A program made the position numbers and the translations under genes. Shown piece after piece: positions 33,457 through 42,017 of a DNA stretch of 64,000 nucleotides; within the stretch, counting starts at the first letter, position 1; each line of letters opens with the position of its first letter. Under the pieces are notes generated by a model. The model did not search any database, had not been told where the DNA came from, and saw nothing but the letters and a program-made list of their open reading frames with translations. The stretch is from Micromonospora sp. DSM 45708. GTDB lineage: Bacteria; Actinomycetota; Actinomycetes; Mycobacteriales; Micromonosporaceae. The stretch is taken from the NCBI RefSeq assembly GCF_039566955.1, contig NZ_CP154796.1:558001-622000 (forward strand). The letters run 5' to 3'.

Positions 33457-33622
33457 TCCCGGCCGCCGTCCGCGGCCCGGTTTCCCCCGCGCCGCGGGCA
33501 CCGCCGTTGCCGGGCCCGGAGGTGGGGACGCCGGAGGCGAGCGCGCATCCGGGCGGCGACATGCCGTCGGCGTTCACCCGCCCAGCCTTCGCCGGGTGGG
33601 CCGGCGTGCGCAGAATGGGCCG

Positions 33623-34237
33623 GTGCGGCACGACGACGAGATCGACACACCACGGGGCCCGGCCCGGATCCGCCTCGACCCGCCGGTCACGGCCGGCGGC
33701 ACCGTGCTGGTGCTGGGTCACGGCGCGGGCGGCGACGTCGACGCGCCCGATCTCGTGGCGGTCCGCGACGCGGTCCGCGCCGCCGGAGCGGGCGTGGTCC
33801 TGGTCACCCAGCCGTACCGGGTCGCCGGCCGACGCGCGCCCGCGCCGGCCGGGCACCTCGACGAGGCCTGGACCGCGGTGCTGACCGCACTGCGCCGGCG
33901 GCTGCCGGAGGCCGGCCGCTGGGCGGTGGGCGGTCGCTCCAGCGGTGCCCGGGTGGCCTGCCGGACCGCCCGCGCCGTCGGGGCGGTGGGCGTGGTGGCG
34001 TTGGCGTTCCCGTTGCACCCGCCCGGCCGGCCGGACCGTTCGCGGGCCGCCGAGCTGGGCACGGGCCTGCCGACGCTGGTGGTCAACGGCGACCGGGATC
34101 CGTTCGGCGTACCCGGTCCCGGGCCCGGGATCGAGGTGGTGGTCCGGCCGGGGGAGCGGCACGACCTGCGGATCGACCCGACCGGCACGGCTGCCGTGGT
34201 CCGGGGCTGGCTCACCGCGCGGGGTTGGCTGTCCTGA
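33623..34237 (+). CDS. Alpha/beta hydrolase (KANL3/Tex30-like)
   Basis: A 204-residue hydrolase. VLVLGHGAGGDVDAPDL gives the oxyanion region, GGRSSGARVACR the nucleophile elbow (Ser), VVNGDRDPFG the acidic residue and GERHDLRID the histidine. This is the dienelactone-hydrolase-like KANL3/Tex30 type found near sigR in actinobacteria. Substrate unknown; no signal peptide. GTG 33623 start. Confidence 0.82.
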   Translation: MRHDDEIDTPRGPARIRLDPPVTAGGTVLVLGHGAGGDVDAPDLVAVRDAVRAAGAGVVLVTQPYRVAGRRAPAPAGHLDEAWTAVLTALRRRLPEAGRWAVGGRSSGARVACRTARAVGAVGVVALAFPLHPPGRPDRSRAAELGTGLPTLVVNGDRDPFGVPGPGPGIEVVVRPGERHDLRIDPTGTAAVVRGWLTARGWLS

Positions 34238-34334
34238 GCCGGTCGCGGGCGCGTGACCGTCCCCGGTGGCGGTCGTTGCACCGGATGGCGCCGGCCGCCC
34301 GGCTCGGGCGGCCCCGGGGCCACCTCCCAGGCCC

Positions 34335-34379
34335 TTCCTGGTCCCAGCCATCGGTCGCGGCCGAGGCTGGGACCAGGAA
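34335..34379. repeat. 15-bp inverted repeat
   Basis: TTCCTGGTCCCAGCC (34335-34349) and its exact reverse complement (34365-34379) with a 15-nt spacer, about 100 bp after the hydrolase stop. Probably a terminator. Confidence 0.7.
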
Positions 34380-34420
34380 CGGCGAACCCCACCCCGCCCG
34401 GCCACCGGCCCGGCTCCGTC

Positions 34421-34475
34421 GATCATGAAGTTGGCGGGTGCGCAACGGACGAATCGCGCGGTCAATTTCATGATC
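34421..34475. repeat. GATC-edged palindrome before sigR
   Basis: GATCATGAAGTTGG (34421-34434) is inverted at 34462-34475 with two mismatches; 27-nt spacer. It belongs to the family also seen at 45350 and 57123. Confidence 0.7.
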
Positions 34476-34509
34476 ATCGCAGCGGTCGGGGTGGTGCCGG
34501 GAGGGCGGC

Positions 34510-34536
34510 GGAATGTCGGGGGCGGTGGGTCGCGTT
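34510..34536 (+). promoter_or_regulatory. Sigma-R-type autoregulatory promoter of sigR
   Basis: GGAAT (34510-34514), exactly 19 nt, then GTT (34534-34536): a full match to the sigma-R consensus. It would produce a transcript that includes the long-form start at 34578, as the sigR p2 promoter does in Streptomyces. Confidence 0.75.
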
Positions 34537-34577
34537 GAGCCCTTTGGAAGACACGGCCAGCGTGAGGGGGGTGACCG

Positions 34578-35384
34578 GTGCCGATCCAGACACGGAGCCG
34601 GGAGCGGGACGAACGGGACGAACGGCAGCTCAGACGGCTGCTCGACGCGCCGGAGTGGCCCGCGTCGGTGTCGGCCGTGAGCACCGGCACACACTCGGGA
34701 AGTGAATCTGCCGGCAGGCGGGTACGCGTATCCTCGGCGGGAAAGCATCCGACGCGAGGGGATGTGCGGTTGACCACGGAGAAGACGGACGAGCGGAGGG
34801 CCCGCTTCGAGCGGGACGCGATGCCCTTCGTCGATCAGCTCTACGCTGCCGGGCTGCGGATGACCCGCAACCCGGCGGACGCCGAGGATCTGGTCCAGGA
34901 GACGTACCTGAAGGCGTACGCCGCCTTCCACCAGTTCGAGCAGGGCACGAACCTGAAGGCCTGGTTGTACCGGATCCTGACCAACACCTACATCAACTCC
35001 TACCGGAAGCGGCAGCGGCAGCCCGTGCAGGCGCCGACCGACGAGATCACCGACTGGCAGCTCGCCGAGGCGGAGTCGCACACGTCCAGCGGTCTGCGCT
35101 CGGCCGAGACCGAGGCGCTCGACCGGCTGCCGGACAGCGATGTCAAGGAGGCCCTCCAGCAGTTGCCGGAGGAGTTCCGCCTCGCGGTCTACCTGACCGA
35201 CGTCGAGGGCTTCTCCTACAAGGAGGTCGCCGACATCATGGGCACGCCGATCGGCACCGTGATGTCCCGCCTGCACCGTGGCCGCCGCAACCTGCGGAAG
35301 CTGCTCGAGCGATACGCGGCGGAGCGCGGATTCAGCGCCGCGCCGTCGAAGGGTTCGACCGCCGCCGCCAGCCGGGAGGTGTGA
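34578..35384 (+). CDS. sigR: Thiol-stress ECF sigma factor SigR/SigH
   Basis: Region 2 ([37 protein letters not shown]) and region 4 ([36 protein letters not shown]) are complete. The long form (268 residues) starts at GTG 34578 with a GAGGGGG site; GTG 34764 or TTG 34770, preceded by GAGGGG, would give the canonical short form beginning [10 protein letters not shown]. This mirrors Streptomyces, where a longer unstable sigma-R' comes from the autoregulated promoter. The sigma factor drives thiol-redox genes and is held by RsrA, encoded 4 bp overlapping downstream. Confidence 0.95.
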   Translation: MPIQTRSRERDERDERQLRRLLDAPEWPASVSAVSTGTHSGSESAGRRVRVSSAGKHPTRGDVRLTTEKTDERRARFERDAMPFVDQLYAAGLRMTRNPADAEDLVQETYLKAYAAFHQFEQGTNLKAWLYRILTNTYINSYRKRQRQPVQAPTDEITDWQLAEAESHTSSGLRSAETEALDRLPDSDVKEALQQLPEEFRLAVYLTDVEGFSYKEVADIMGTPIGTVMSRLHRGRRNLRKLLERYAAERGFSAAPSKGSTAAASREV

Positions 35385-35674
35385 CCGTGAGCTGTGGACA
35401 ACCGCACGAGACGGACTGCCACGAGGTGCTCGCCGAGGTCTACCTCTACCTCGACCTGGAGTGCGCCGAGGAGCGCCGGACGCTGATCCGGCACCACCTC
35501 GAGGAGTGCGGCCCGTGCCTGCGCGAGTACGGCATCGAGCAGGAGGTCAAGGCGTTGGTCGCCCGCTGCTGCGGCAACGAGGCCGCGCCGGAGAAGCTGC
35601 GCGAGCGGCTGCGGCTGCGGCTGACCGAGCTGGTGGTCTTCGAGACCACCGAGTCCCGCGAGCTGACCGACTGA
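35381..35674 (+). CDS. rsrA: Zinc-binding redox anti-sigma factor RsrA
   Basis: A 97-residue ZAS-family anti-sigma factor. The HxxxCxxC core is in [14 protein letters not shown] (about 38-51); further cysteines are at 5 (VSCGQ), 13 (DCHEV) and the CC pair in ARCCGNE (about 62-63). Oxidation forms disulfides, releases zinc and frees sigma-R. The GTG start overlaps the sigR stop by 4 bp (GTGA); GTG 35387 is an alternative. A long hairpin ends the operon. Confidence 0.95.
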   Translation: MTVSCGQPHETDCHEVLAEVYLYLDLECAEERRTLIRHHLEECGPCLREYGIEQEVKALVARCCGNEAAPEKLRERLRLRLTELVVFETTESRELTD

Positions 35675-35689
35675 CGAGCACGACAGACC

Positions 35690-35735
35690 ACACGCCGGTG
35701 GCCCGGGTCCGCACGGACCCGGGCCACCGGTGTGT
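35690..35735 (+). terminator. Terminator of the sigR-rsrA operon
   Basis: A 21-bp stem (35690-35710 with 35715-35735, one G-U pair) with a 4-nt loop, 16 bp after the rsrA stop. Confidence 0.9.
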
Positions 35736-35787
35736 CCGGCCCACGGGCCGGCTCAGGCCGGTTTCCCGGCCCTGCGCTGATCGGTGA

Positions 35788-35862
35788 TCAGGAGTTGGGA
35801 CGCTTGCCGTGGTTCGCGCCGCTCTTCTTCCGGGCCTTCTTCTTCCGGGCCTTCTTCGCCAT
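35788..35862 (-). CDS. Ribosomal protein bL37 (24 residues)
   Basis: A 24-codon ORF: MAKKARKKKARKKSG followed by ANHGKRPNS. It is extremely basic and its tail NHGKRPN and length match the actinobacterial large-subunit protein bL37 found in mycobacterial ribosomes. A perfect AGGAGG ribosome site lies 7 nt before the ATG at 35862. It lies between rsrA and the biotinyl-protein gene on the other strand. It is short enough to be missed by length-limited gene finding. Confidence 0.85.
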   Translation of the reverse strand: MAKKARKKKARKKSGANHGKRPNS

Positions 35863-36088
35863 GCTCTGCCTCCTAGTACTGGTCACGGTCCGGCCGCGGG
35901 CGAGCGCGGCGGAGGTCGCGTACGGTCCCCGGGTCGCCCCGGGTGCCGACCCGGACGATGCTAGTGCCGTCGACCGCGCCCGGGGCGCGGTGGGGCGCGT
36001 CCGAGCACCGGTGGTCAGAGATTCGACGTGACCGGCGTCATGATTGGATGACCGTCCGCAGGACTGTCGGAAGAGGGAGGGCCGGGAG

Positions 36089-36304
36089 ATGGCCGAGGAG
36101 ATCCGCGCCGAGATGGTGGCGAACGTCTGGAAGGTCGTCGCGTCGGCCGGGGACACCGTGTCCGAGGGCGACACGCTGGTGATCCTGGAGTCGATGAAGA
36201 TGGAGATCCCGGTGGTCGCCGAGTCCGACGGCGTGGTGCAGCAGCTGGCGGTCAACGAGGGCGACGTGGTGCAGGACGGCGACCTGATCGCGGTGATCGG
36301 TTGA
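36089..36304 (+). CDS. Biotin/lipoyl attachment protein (TB7.3-like)
   Basis: A 71-residue single-domain biotinyl carrier with the biotinylation motif ESMKMEIPV (about 33-41) and GDLIAVIG at the end. It is the same length and type as mycobacterial TB7.3 (Rv3221c), which lies in the same place beside the sigma factor operon. Its partner enzyme is not known. ATG 36089 follows GGGAGGGCCGGGAG. The acetyltransferase gene overlaps its stop by 4 bp. Confidence 0.92.
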   Translation: MAEEIRAEMVANVWKVVASAGDTVSEGDTLVILESMKMEIPVVAESDGVVQQLAVNEGDVVQDGDLIAVIG

Positions 36305-36825
36305 CCGGCCTGCTCGTCCGCCGTGCCGAGCCGGCGGACTTCCCGGCGGTGGCCCGCCTGACGGTGGCCGCGTACGAGGCGGACGGCCAGCTCAAGGGCG
36401 AGACCGGGTACGCGCCGGTGCTCGCCGACGTGGCCGGCCGGGCGGCGACCGGTGAGGTGCTGGTGGTCGTGGACGGGGGCACCGGCACGGTGCTCGGCGC
36501 GGTGACGTTCGTGCTGTCGGGCACCCCGTACGCCGAACTCGCCGGTCCCGGTGAGGCGGAGTTCCGGATGCTCGCGGTGGACCCGGCCGCGCAGGGCCGG
36601 GGCGCCGGCGTGGCGCTGGTCGAGGCGTGTGTGGCGCGCGCCGCCGAGCTGGGCTGTTCGGCGGTGGTGATCTGCGTACGCGCCGGTATGGCGGCGAGCG
36701 CGCGACGCCTCTACGACCGGTTCGGGTTCGTCCGGGCGCCGGAGAAGGACTGGGCCCCGCTGCCCGGGGTCGAGCTGCTCGGCCTGCGGCGCGTGCTGAC
36801 CGCCGCGCCCTCCCTGACGCCCTGA
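36301..36825 (+). CDS. GNAT-family N-acetyltransferase
   Basis: A 174-residue GCN5-related acetyltransferase: LLVRRAEPADFPAVARLTV at the start, FRMLAVDPAAQGRGAGVALV with the acetyl-CoA loop QGRGAG (about 100-105), and ARRLYDRFGFVRAPEKDW near the end. The TTG start overlaps the stop of the biotinyl-protein gene (TTGA), so translation is coupled. Acceptor unknown. Confidence 0.88.
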   Translation: MTGLLVRRAEPADFPAVARLTVAAYEADGQLKGETGYAPVLADVAGRAATGEVLVVVDGGTGTVLGAVTFVLSGTPYAELAGPGEAEFRMLAVDPAAQGRGAGVALVEACVARAAELGCSAVVICVRAGMAASARRLYDRFGFVRAPEKDWAPLPGVELLGLRRVLTAAPSLTP

Positions 36826-36840
36826 TCGCCGGGCGGAGGG

Positions 36841-37410
36841 TCAGCCCTCGTCGCCGATCTTCGCGAGCAGCTCGTCGGCCACCTCAAGGGCGATCTTCTT
36901 GCGTTCCTCGTCGGTGACGCCCGGGGTGCGCACCGCGAACCAGCTGCTGTGCACCGCGAACAGGGTGAGCGCGGCGCGTAGCTGGGCGGCCGGCGAGTCG
37001 TCGCCGCGGCTCAGCTCGCCGGCCAGCCGCATCATCCGGTCACGCATCTGCTGACCGGCGGCGAGGCTCTTGAGCACGGTCTGGTTCTGTTCGAAGAACC
37101 GCATCACCTTCGGCAGCTCGCCGGCGAACATGGCGTCGGCGTACTGGGCGATGAGCGCGCGTCGGGTCGCCAGCGTGGCGGGCTGTTCCGCGGCCCAGGC
37201 GATCAGCTCGTCCATCCGGCGCAGCCGGTCGTCGACGAAGCTGGTGACGATCTCGTCCTTGCTCTTGAAGTGGTAGTAGAGCGCGGCCTTGGTCACGTTG
37301 AGTCGCTCGGCGATCTCCCGCAGCGAGGTCTTCTCGTAGCCCTGCTCGGTGAAGAGCTCCAGCGCGACGGCCTGGATCCGTTGCCGCGTGCCGCCTGTGC
37401 TCTCGCTCAC
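36841..37410 (-). CDS. TetR-family repressor of the adjacent MFS efflux gene
   Basis: A 189-residue TetR regulator. The helix-turn-helix is at about 12-55 (ALELFTEQGYEKTSLREIAE, RLNVTKAALYYHFKSKDEIV). The C-terminal ligand domain is not family-specific. GTG 37410 is chosen because GGAAGGTG lies about 7 nt upstream. It is divergent from the MFS transporter with a palindrome between, so it most likely represses that transporter and itself. Confidence 0.9.
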   Translation of the reverse strand: MSESTGGTRQRIQAVALELFTEQGYEKTSLREIAERLNVTKAALYYHFKSKDEIVTSFVDDRLRRMDELIAWAAEQPATLATRRALIAQYADAMFAGELPKVMRFFEQNQTVLKSLAAGQQMRDRMMRLAGELSRGDDSPAAQLRAALTLFAVHSSWFAVRTPGVTDEERKKIALEVADELLAKIGDEG

Positions 37411-37433
37411 CCGACCGACACCTTCCAATCCGC

Positions 37434-37462
37434 TTGACGTTCGTCCGTAGCCAGCTTACCGT
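37434..37462 (+). promoter_or_regulatory. Promoter of the DHA2 MFS gene
   Basis: TTGACG (37434-37439), a 17-nt spacer and TACCGT (37457-37462), a good match to the primary sigma factor consensus. Confidence 0.65.
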
Positions 37463-37463
37463 G

Positions 37464-37485
37464 CGGCTAGTAAGTTCACTAGCCG
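37464..37485. promoter_or_regulatory. TetR-type operator
   Basis: CGGCTAGT (37464-37471), AAGTTC spacer, ACTAGCCG (37478-37485): perfect 8-bp dyad placed over the expected transcription start, right after the -10 element. Occupied operator would block the MFS promoter. Confidence 0.65.
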
Positions 37486-37528
37486 GGCGGCAAGTAAGTC
37501 GATCACCGATCTGCGGGGGAGCCTACCG

Positions 37529-39118
37529 ATGAGTCAACCAGCCCCGGGCATTGCGAGACCCAACGTCCGCGTCGTCCTGTTCGGCCTGATGATCGCGATG
37601 ATGCTCGCGATGCTCGACAACATGATCGTCAGCACCGCGCTGCCACGCATCGTGTTCGAGTTCGGCGGCGCCGACCACTTCACCTGGGTGGTCACGGCGT
37701 ACGTGCTGGGCACCACCGTCTCCACCCCGATCTGGGGCAAGCTCGGTGACCTCTACGGCCGCAAGGCGGTCTTCCTCACCGCGGTGGTCGTCTTCCTGAT
37801 CGGCTCCGCGCTCTGCGGCATGTCCGGCTCCGGCGTCTTCGGCGGCACCGACCAGGGCATGATCGAGCTGATCGCGTTCCGGGCGGTCCAGGGCCTCGGC
37901 GCCGGCGGTCTGATGGTCGGCGTGATGGCGATCATCGGCGACCTGGTCCCGCCGCGCGAGCGGGGCCGCTACCAGGGCATGATCGCCGGCATCATGGCCA
38001 TCGCCATGGTGGCCGGCCCGCTGGTCGGCGGCTTCATCACCGACCACCTCTCCTGGCGCTGGGCGTTCTACGTCAACCTGCCGCTGGGCGGCGTGGCGCT
38101 GCTGCTGCTCGCGACCACCATGCACCTGCCGAAGTACCGCACCGAACACAAGATCGACTGGCTGGGCGCGGCGCTGCTCTCCGTCGGCATCACCGCGATC
38201 GTGCTGGTCACCACGTGGGGCGGCAACGAGTACGCCTGGGCCTCGCCGCAGATCCTCGGCCTGGCCGTGCTGGCGGCCCTCGCCCTGGCCGTGTTCGCGG
38301 TCGTGGAACGGCGCGTGCCCGAGCCGATCCTGCCGCTCAACCTGTTCGCCAACCGCAACTTCGCGCTCATCTCGGTGATCGGCTTCCTGCTCGGCTTCGC
38401 CATGTTCGGCGCGATGAACTTCCTGCCGCTCTACCAGCAGACCGTGCAGGGCGCCACGGCCACCAACAGCGGCCTGCTGCTGCTCCCGCTGATGTTCGGC
38501 ATGCTGGTGGTCTCGCTGGTGGTCGGCCGCACGATCACGAAGACCGGTCGCTACCGCGCCTTCCCGATCGTCGGCGGCGTGGTGATGGCCACCGGCATGG
38601 GCCTGCTCAGCCTGCTCGACCTCGACACCAGCAAGGCCCAGTCCTCGCTCTACATGGTCGTGCTCGGCGTCGGCATGGGCTTCCTGATGCAGACGTCGAT
38701 GCTGATCGCCCAGAACAGCGTCGAGCAGAAGGACCTGGGCGCGGCGAGCGGCGCGGCCACGTTCTTCCGGTCCATCGGCGGCTCGTTCGGTGTCTCGCTC
38801 TTCGGTGCCGTCTTCGCCAACCGGCTCGCCGACTCGGCCGCCGGCCCGGCGTTCGCCGGAAACGGCGGCGGCGAGGGCGGCGCGATGAACCTGGAGGCGC
38901 TCAGGAAGCTCACCGGCCCGGCCCGGGAGGTGGTGCTCGGCGCGCTCTCCGACGCCATCTCGCACGTGTTCCTCTGGGCCGTCTTCATCACCGTGGCGGT
39001 GCCGGTGCTCGCCTGGTTCATCAAGGAGGTGCCGCTGCGCGCGACGAACGACGCCCCGCCGGCCGGCGCCACGCCGGAGGACGAGGCCGAGATCGCGCTC
39101 GGCAAGGCCCCGGTGTAA
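37529..39118 (+). CDS. DHA2-family (14-helix) multidrug MFS transporter
   Basis: A 529-residue EmrB/QacA-type drug:proton antiporter. Motif C-like and motif A-like elements are seen: LDNMIVSTALPRI in helix 1, GKLGDLYGRKAV in loop 2-3, and GPLVGGFITDHLSWRWAFYV in helix 5. About 14 hydrophobic segments are spread over the length, with an acidic tail. Export of a hydrophobic drug is likely. ATG 37529 follows GGGGGAG. Regulation is presumably by the divergent TetR gene. Confidence 0.92.
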   Translation: MSQPAPGIARPNVRVVLFGLMIAMMLAMLDNMIVSTALPRIVFEFGGADHFTWVVTAYVLGTTVSTPIWGKLGDLYGRKAVFLTAVVVFLIGSALCGMSGSGVFGGTDQGMIELIAFRAVQGLGAGGLMVGVMAIIGDLVPPRERGRYQGMIAGIMAIAMVAGPLVGGFITDHLSWRWAFYVNLPLGGVALLLLATTMHLPKYRTEHKIDWLGAALLSVGITAIVLVTTWGGNEYAWASPQILGLAVLAALALAVFAVVERRVPEPILPLNLFANRNFALISVIGFLLGFAMFGAMNFLPLYQQTVQGATATNSGLLLLPLMFGMLVVSLVVGRTITKTGRYRAFPIVGGVVMATGMGLLSLLDLDTSKAQSSLYMVVLGVGMGFLMQTSMLIAQNSVEQKDLGAASGAATFFRSIGGSFGVSLFGAVFANRLADSAAGPAFAGNGGGEGGAMNLEALRKLTGPAREVVLGALSDAISHVFLWAVFITVAVPVLAWFIKEVPLRATNDAPPAGATPEDEAEIALGKAPV

Positions 39119-39164
39119 GGAGGGGGCCCCGGTTAACGCCTGGCGATGTGCCGGGGCCCCTCCT
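39118..39164. terminator. GGGGCCCC-type hairpin with TTAACGCC motif
   Basis: AGGAGGGGGCCCCGG (39118-39132) pairs with CCGGGGCCCCTCCT (39151-39164) with one bulge. TTAACGCC and TAACGCC follow the arms. It separates convergent genes and resembles 54433-54470. Confidence 0.75.
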
Positions 39165-40776
39165 AACGCCGCCCGCGGTGTAACAGGCCGGTGAGGCGTC
39201 GCCAGAGACGACGCAGCGGACCGGCGTCGGCGGCGGCGACCAGCGCGTCGGCCGTCGCGCGGGTGAGCGCGTCGAGGGCCGGGGTGGCCCGCGCCAGATG
39301 GGCCAGGGACACCGCCGCCGGGGTGCGGCGGACGCGACCCGTCGCCACCCCGGCGAGCCGCCCGGTCACCAGCGCGGCCACGTCGGCGCGTACCGCGGGG
39401 TCCACCCAGGCGGCGGTGATCAGGGCGAACAGCGCCGCCTCGGCGACCGGGCCCGGCTCGCCTGCGACCAGGTCCCGCAGCACCCGGCGGCGGGTCGACT
39501 CCGCCCACGGCTCGTCGGTGCGGTGGTGCAGCAGGCCGAGACAGGCCCAGACCTGCGCACACCGGGCCCAGAGCGCCGGGTCCTGGCCGCCGAGCACCCG
39601 GCCCAGCGCGGTCGGCGGCGCGTCCGGCGGGTACGCCAGCAGGCCGAGCAGGTCGGCCAGGTCCAGCGTGGCCAGCCCGACCGCGGCGTCGTACGCGGCC
39701 GGGGGATGCGGCCACGCCGGGTGCGCCACCTGCTGGAGCCGCAGCACCGCGTCGGCCGACGGGCGCGTGGCGTCGTCGTCCGGCGGCGGTCGGTCGGCGG
39801 TGGCCGGGGTCACCTGACCGAGCCAGGGACGCCCGCGGCAGCACTCGGCGAGATCACCGTGCTCGTGCGAGTCGTCCGGGTGGTCGCGGACGAAGTCGGC
39901 GAGCGCCACCAGGTGATCCACGTTCCCGTCGCGCAGGAAGCGCAGCCGGTACGCGGTGTGCACGGCGCAGTCGAACGTCGGATCCTTGGCCAGCGCCCGG
40001 TCGACCCAGCCCAACGCCGCGTCGAGCCGGCCGTGGTCGGCAAGCGTGCCGGCGATGTCGGCGTAGACGGCCAGGTCGTCCGGGTCGAGTGCGACCGCAC
40101 GTTCCAGCGCGGCCAGCCCGTCGGCGGTCCGGCCGGCGCTGCGGTACGCGTACCCGAGCCACACCTCGCCGAGCTTGGTGGGCTTCGCGCGTACCCCCCG
40201 GGTGGCCCAGGTGACCGCGAGGGCGACCTCGCCGAGCCGCCGGGCCAGCGCGGACGCCGCGCCCAGCAGCAGCGGGTGGTCCGGATGCACGGTGATCGCG
40301 TTGCGGGCCAGCGTGAGGTACGGCTGGAGCGGCTCGCGCAGCCGGCGCGGGACCGGGTCGGGCGCGGCGGCGCAGACCTGCATGAGGATCCGGGCCGTAC
40401 GTTCGGGGTCGAGCCGTTCCGGCAGCTCGGCGGCGGTCACCCAGGGCACGGCGGCCCACGGCGCGCCGGGCGCGTAGCCGGTGGCGGCGGCCAGCAGGTC
40501 GAGCCCCTCGGCGGGGCGGCCGGCGGCGGCGAGTAGGTGCGCCCGGGCCACCACGGCGCCGACGAAGGCGTGCTGGCCGAGCGGGAAGAGATCCAGGTCA
40601 CCGCCGCTGGCCGCGGCCAGCCGGGCGAGCGTCTCGTGCGCCTCGGGCAGCGTCGGGGCGCGCACCAGCGCGGCGGCCACGTGGTCGGCGGCGTGCCGGA
40701 GGTCGCCCTCGCCCAGCGCCAGCCGGGCCAGCGCGAGCTCCTCCTCCGCGGAGAGCGCGGCGTCGTCCTCGGGCAC
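39163..40776 (-). CDS. Tetratricopeptide-repeat protein
   Basis: A 537-residue cytosolic protein rich in Ala and Leu. TPR-like helix pairs are visible at about 10-100 and 165-295, for example AGRTADGLAALERAVALDPD and HGRLDAALGWVDRALAKDPT. The C-terminal half is a different helical region ending in a basic tail. TPR proteins are protein-binding scaffolds; the partner is unknown. GTG 40776 follows GAGAGGA. No operon partner: it is divergent from the SIS gene. Confidence 0.8.
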   Translation of the reverse strand: MPEDDAALSAEEELALARLALGEGDLRHAADHVAAALVRAPTLPEAHETLARLAAASGGDLDLFPLGQHAFVGAVVARAHLLAAAGRPAEGLDLLAAATGYAPGAPWAAVPWVTAAELPERLDPERTARILMQVCAAAPDPVPRRLREPLQPYLTLARNAITVHPDHPLLLGAASALARRLGEVALAVTWATRGVRAKPTKLGEVWLGYAYRSAGRTADGLAALERAVALDPDDLAVYADIAGTLADHGRLDAALGWVDRALAKDPTFDCAVHTAYRLRFLRDGNVDHLVALADFVRDHPDDSHEHGDLAECCRGRPWLGQVTPATADRPPPDDDATRPSADAVLRLQQVAHPAWPHPPAAYDAAVGLATLDLADLLGLLAYPPDAPPTALGRVLGGQDPALWARCAQVWACLGLLHHRTDEPWAESTRRRVLRDLVAGEPGPVAEAALFALITAAWVDPAVRADVAALVTGRLAGVATGRVRRTPAAVSLAHLARATPALDALTRATADALVAAADAGPLRRLWRRLTGLLHRGRR

Positions 40777-40943
40777 GTCGTCCTCTCGCCGGCGGGGTCG
40801 GTCGGTCAGCCGGGCAAGCCTAGGGGATCTTGCCGACGAGTGGTGATCCACTGCGCACTACTGCTCGTTGCGTTGCTGCTCGTGTCGCAAACGTGCAAGA
40901 CTGAGCATCGAACGCGCGGCAATCGCGCAGAAGGGGGTGCTGG

Positions 40944-41993
40944 GTGACACGTCCAGGGGCCGGCATGGCCGCCGACATCGACGAGCAGCCGGCCGGCTAC
41001 GAGCGTCTGCTCACCGCCGAGCACGCGGGGGCCATCGCCCGGGTCGCGGCGGCCGTCGCGCAGCGGCGACCCCGGCACGTGGTCTTCACCGCCCGGGGCA
41101 CCTCCGACCACGCGGCGCTCTACGCGGCGTACCTCACCGAGATCCGCCTCGGGCTGCCCGCCGGGCTCGCCTCGCCCAGCGCGGTCACCGTCTTCGGCGC
41201 CCGCCCCGACCTCTCCGACGCGCTCGTCGTCGGCGTCAGCCAGAGCGGCGGCTCGCCCGACCTCGCCGAGGTGCTCCGGGTGGCCCGGGCCTCCGGCGCG
41301 CTCACCTTGGCCGTCACCAACAACCCCGACTCACCGCTGGTGGAGACCGCCGAGCTGAGCGTGGACGTGGCCGCCGGCCACGAGCGGGCGGTCGCCGCCA
41401 CCAAGACCTACACCGCCGAGCTGCTCGCGCTGCTCATGCTCATCGAGGGCGTACGCGCCGGCGACGGCGTGCTGCCCGCCGACGAGCGGGCCGCGCTGGC
41501 CCGCCTGCCCGAGCTGGCCGCGCGCACACTCGCCGACGACACCCCGGCCCGGCTCGCCCCGCGCTACCGGTTCGCCGCCCAGCTCGTCACCACCGGCCGG
41601 GGCTACGCGTACCCGACCGCCCGGGAGGCGGCGCTCAAACTGATGGAGACGTCGTACCTGCCGGCGCTCGCCTTCTCCGGCGCGGACCTGCTGCATGGCC
41701 CGCTCGCCATGACCGACCCGGACGTGCCGGTGCTCGCCGTGGTCGGCTCCGGCCCCGGTGGCACGTCGATGCGGGAGGTGCTGCCCCGGCTCGGCGAACG
41801 CCGGGCTGACGTGGTGGTGGTCGGCTCCGCCGACGTCGGGGAGACCCGGATGGCGGTGCCGGAGGTCGACGAGCGGTACGCGCCGCTGCTCGACATCCTG
41901 CCGCTGCAACGGCTCGCGCTGGCGCTGGCGCTGACCCGCGGCCAGGACCCGGACGCGCCGCGCGGGTTGAAGAAGGTCACGACCACGATGTGA
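40944..41993 (+). CDS. SIS-domain sugar-phosphate isomerase/deaminase (GlmS-like)
   Basis: A 349-residue protein with two SIS domains, like the isomerase half of glucosamine-6-phosphate synthase and NagB-II/AgaS enzymes. TARGTSDHAALY (about 49-60), GVSQSGGSPDLAEVLR, and ATKTYTAELLAL are first-domain motifs; ALKLMETSYLPALAFSGADLLHG is the second-domain start. The tail GLKKVTTTM matches the conserved LAKSVTVE-like end of GlmS. It has no glutaminase domain, so it would use ammonia or act in the reverse direction. GTG 40944; pdtaS follows 24 bp later. Confidence 0.85.
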   Translation: MTRPGAGMAADIDEQPAGYERLLTAEHAGAIARVAAAVAQRRPRHVVFTARGTSDHAALYAAYLTEIRLGLPAGLASPSAVTVFGARPDLSDALVVGVSQSGGSPDLAEVLRVARASGALTLAVTNNPDSPLVETAELSVDVAAGHERAVAATKTYTAELLALLMLIEGVRAGDGVLPADERAALARLPELAARTLADDTPARLAPRYRFAAQLVTTGRGYAYPTAREAALKLMETSYLPALAFSGADLLHGPLAMTDPDVPVLAVVGSGPGGTSMREVLPRLGERRADVVVVGSADVGETRMAVPEVDERYAPLLDILPLQRLALALALTRGQDPDAPRGLKKVTTTM

Positions 41994-42017
41994 GCCGGGC
42001 GTGGCACGCTGTGGGGC

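Larger units (their letters stand above)
34238..34577. other. 340-bp intergenic region before sigR
   Basis: It holds two inverted repeats (34335-34379 and 34421-34475) and the sigma-R-type promoter at 34510-34536, all listed separately. No gene was seen. Confidence 0.7.

Noticed and set aside
33014..34777. 587-codon minus-strand frame opposite WhiB and hydrolase genes
   Set aside because: Shadow frame with repetitive Arg/Pro/Gly composition; the plus-strand genes carry intact catalytic and cluster motifs.
37523..39844. 773-codon minus-strand open frame
   Set aside because: Lies opposite the DHA2 transporter and crosses into the TPR gene's DNA in another frame; low-complexity His/Asp/Glu-rich translation without any motif.
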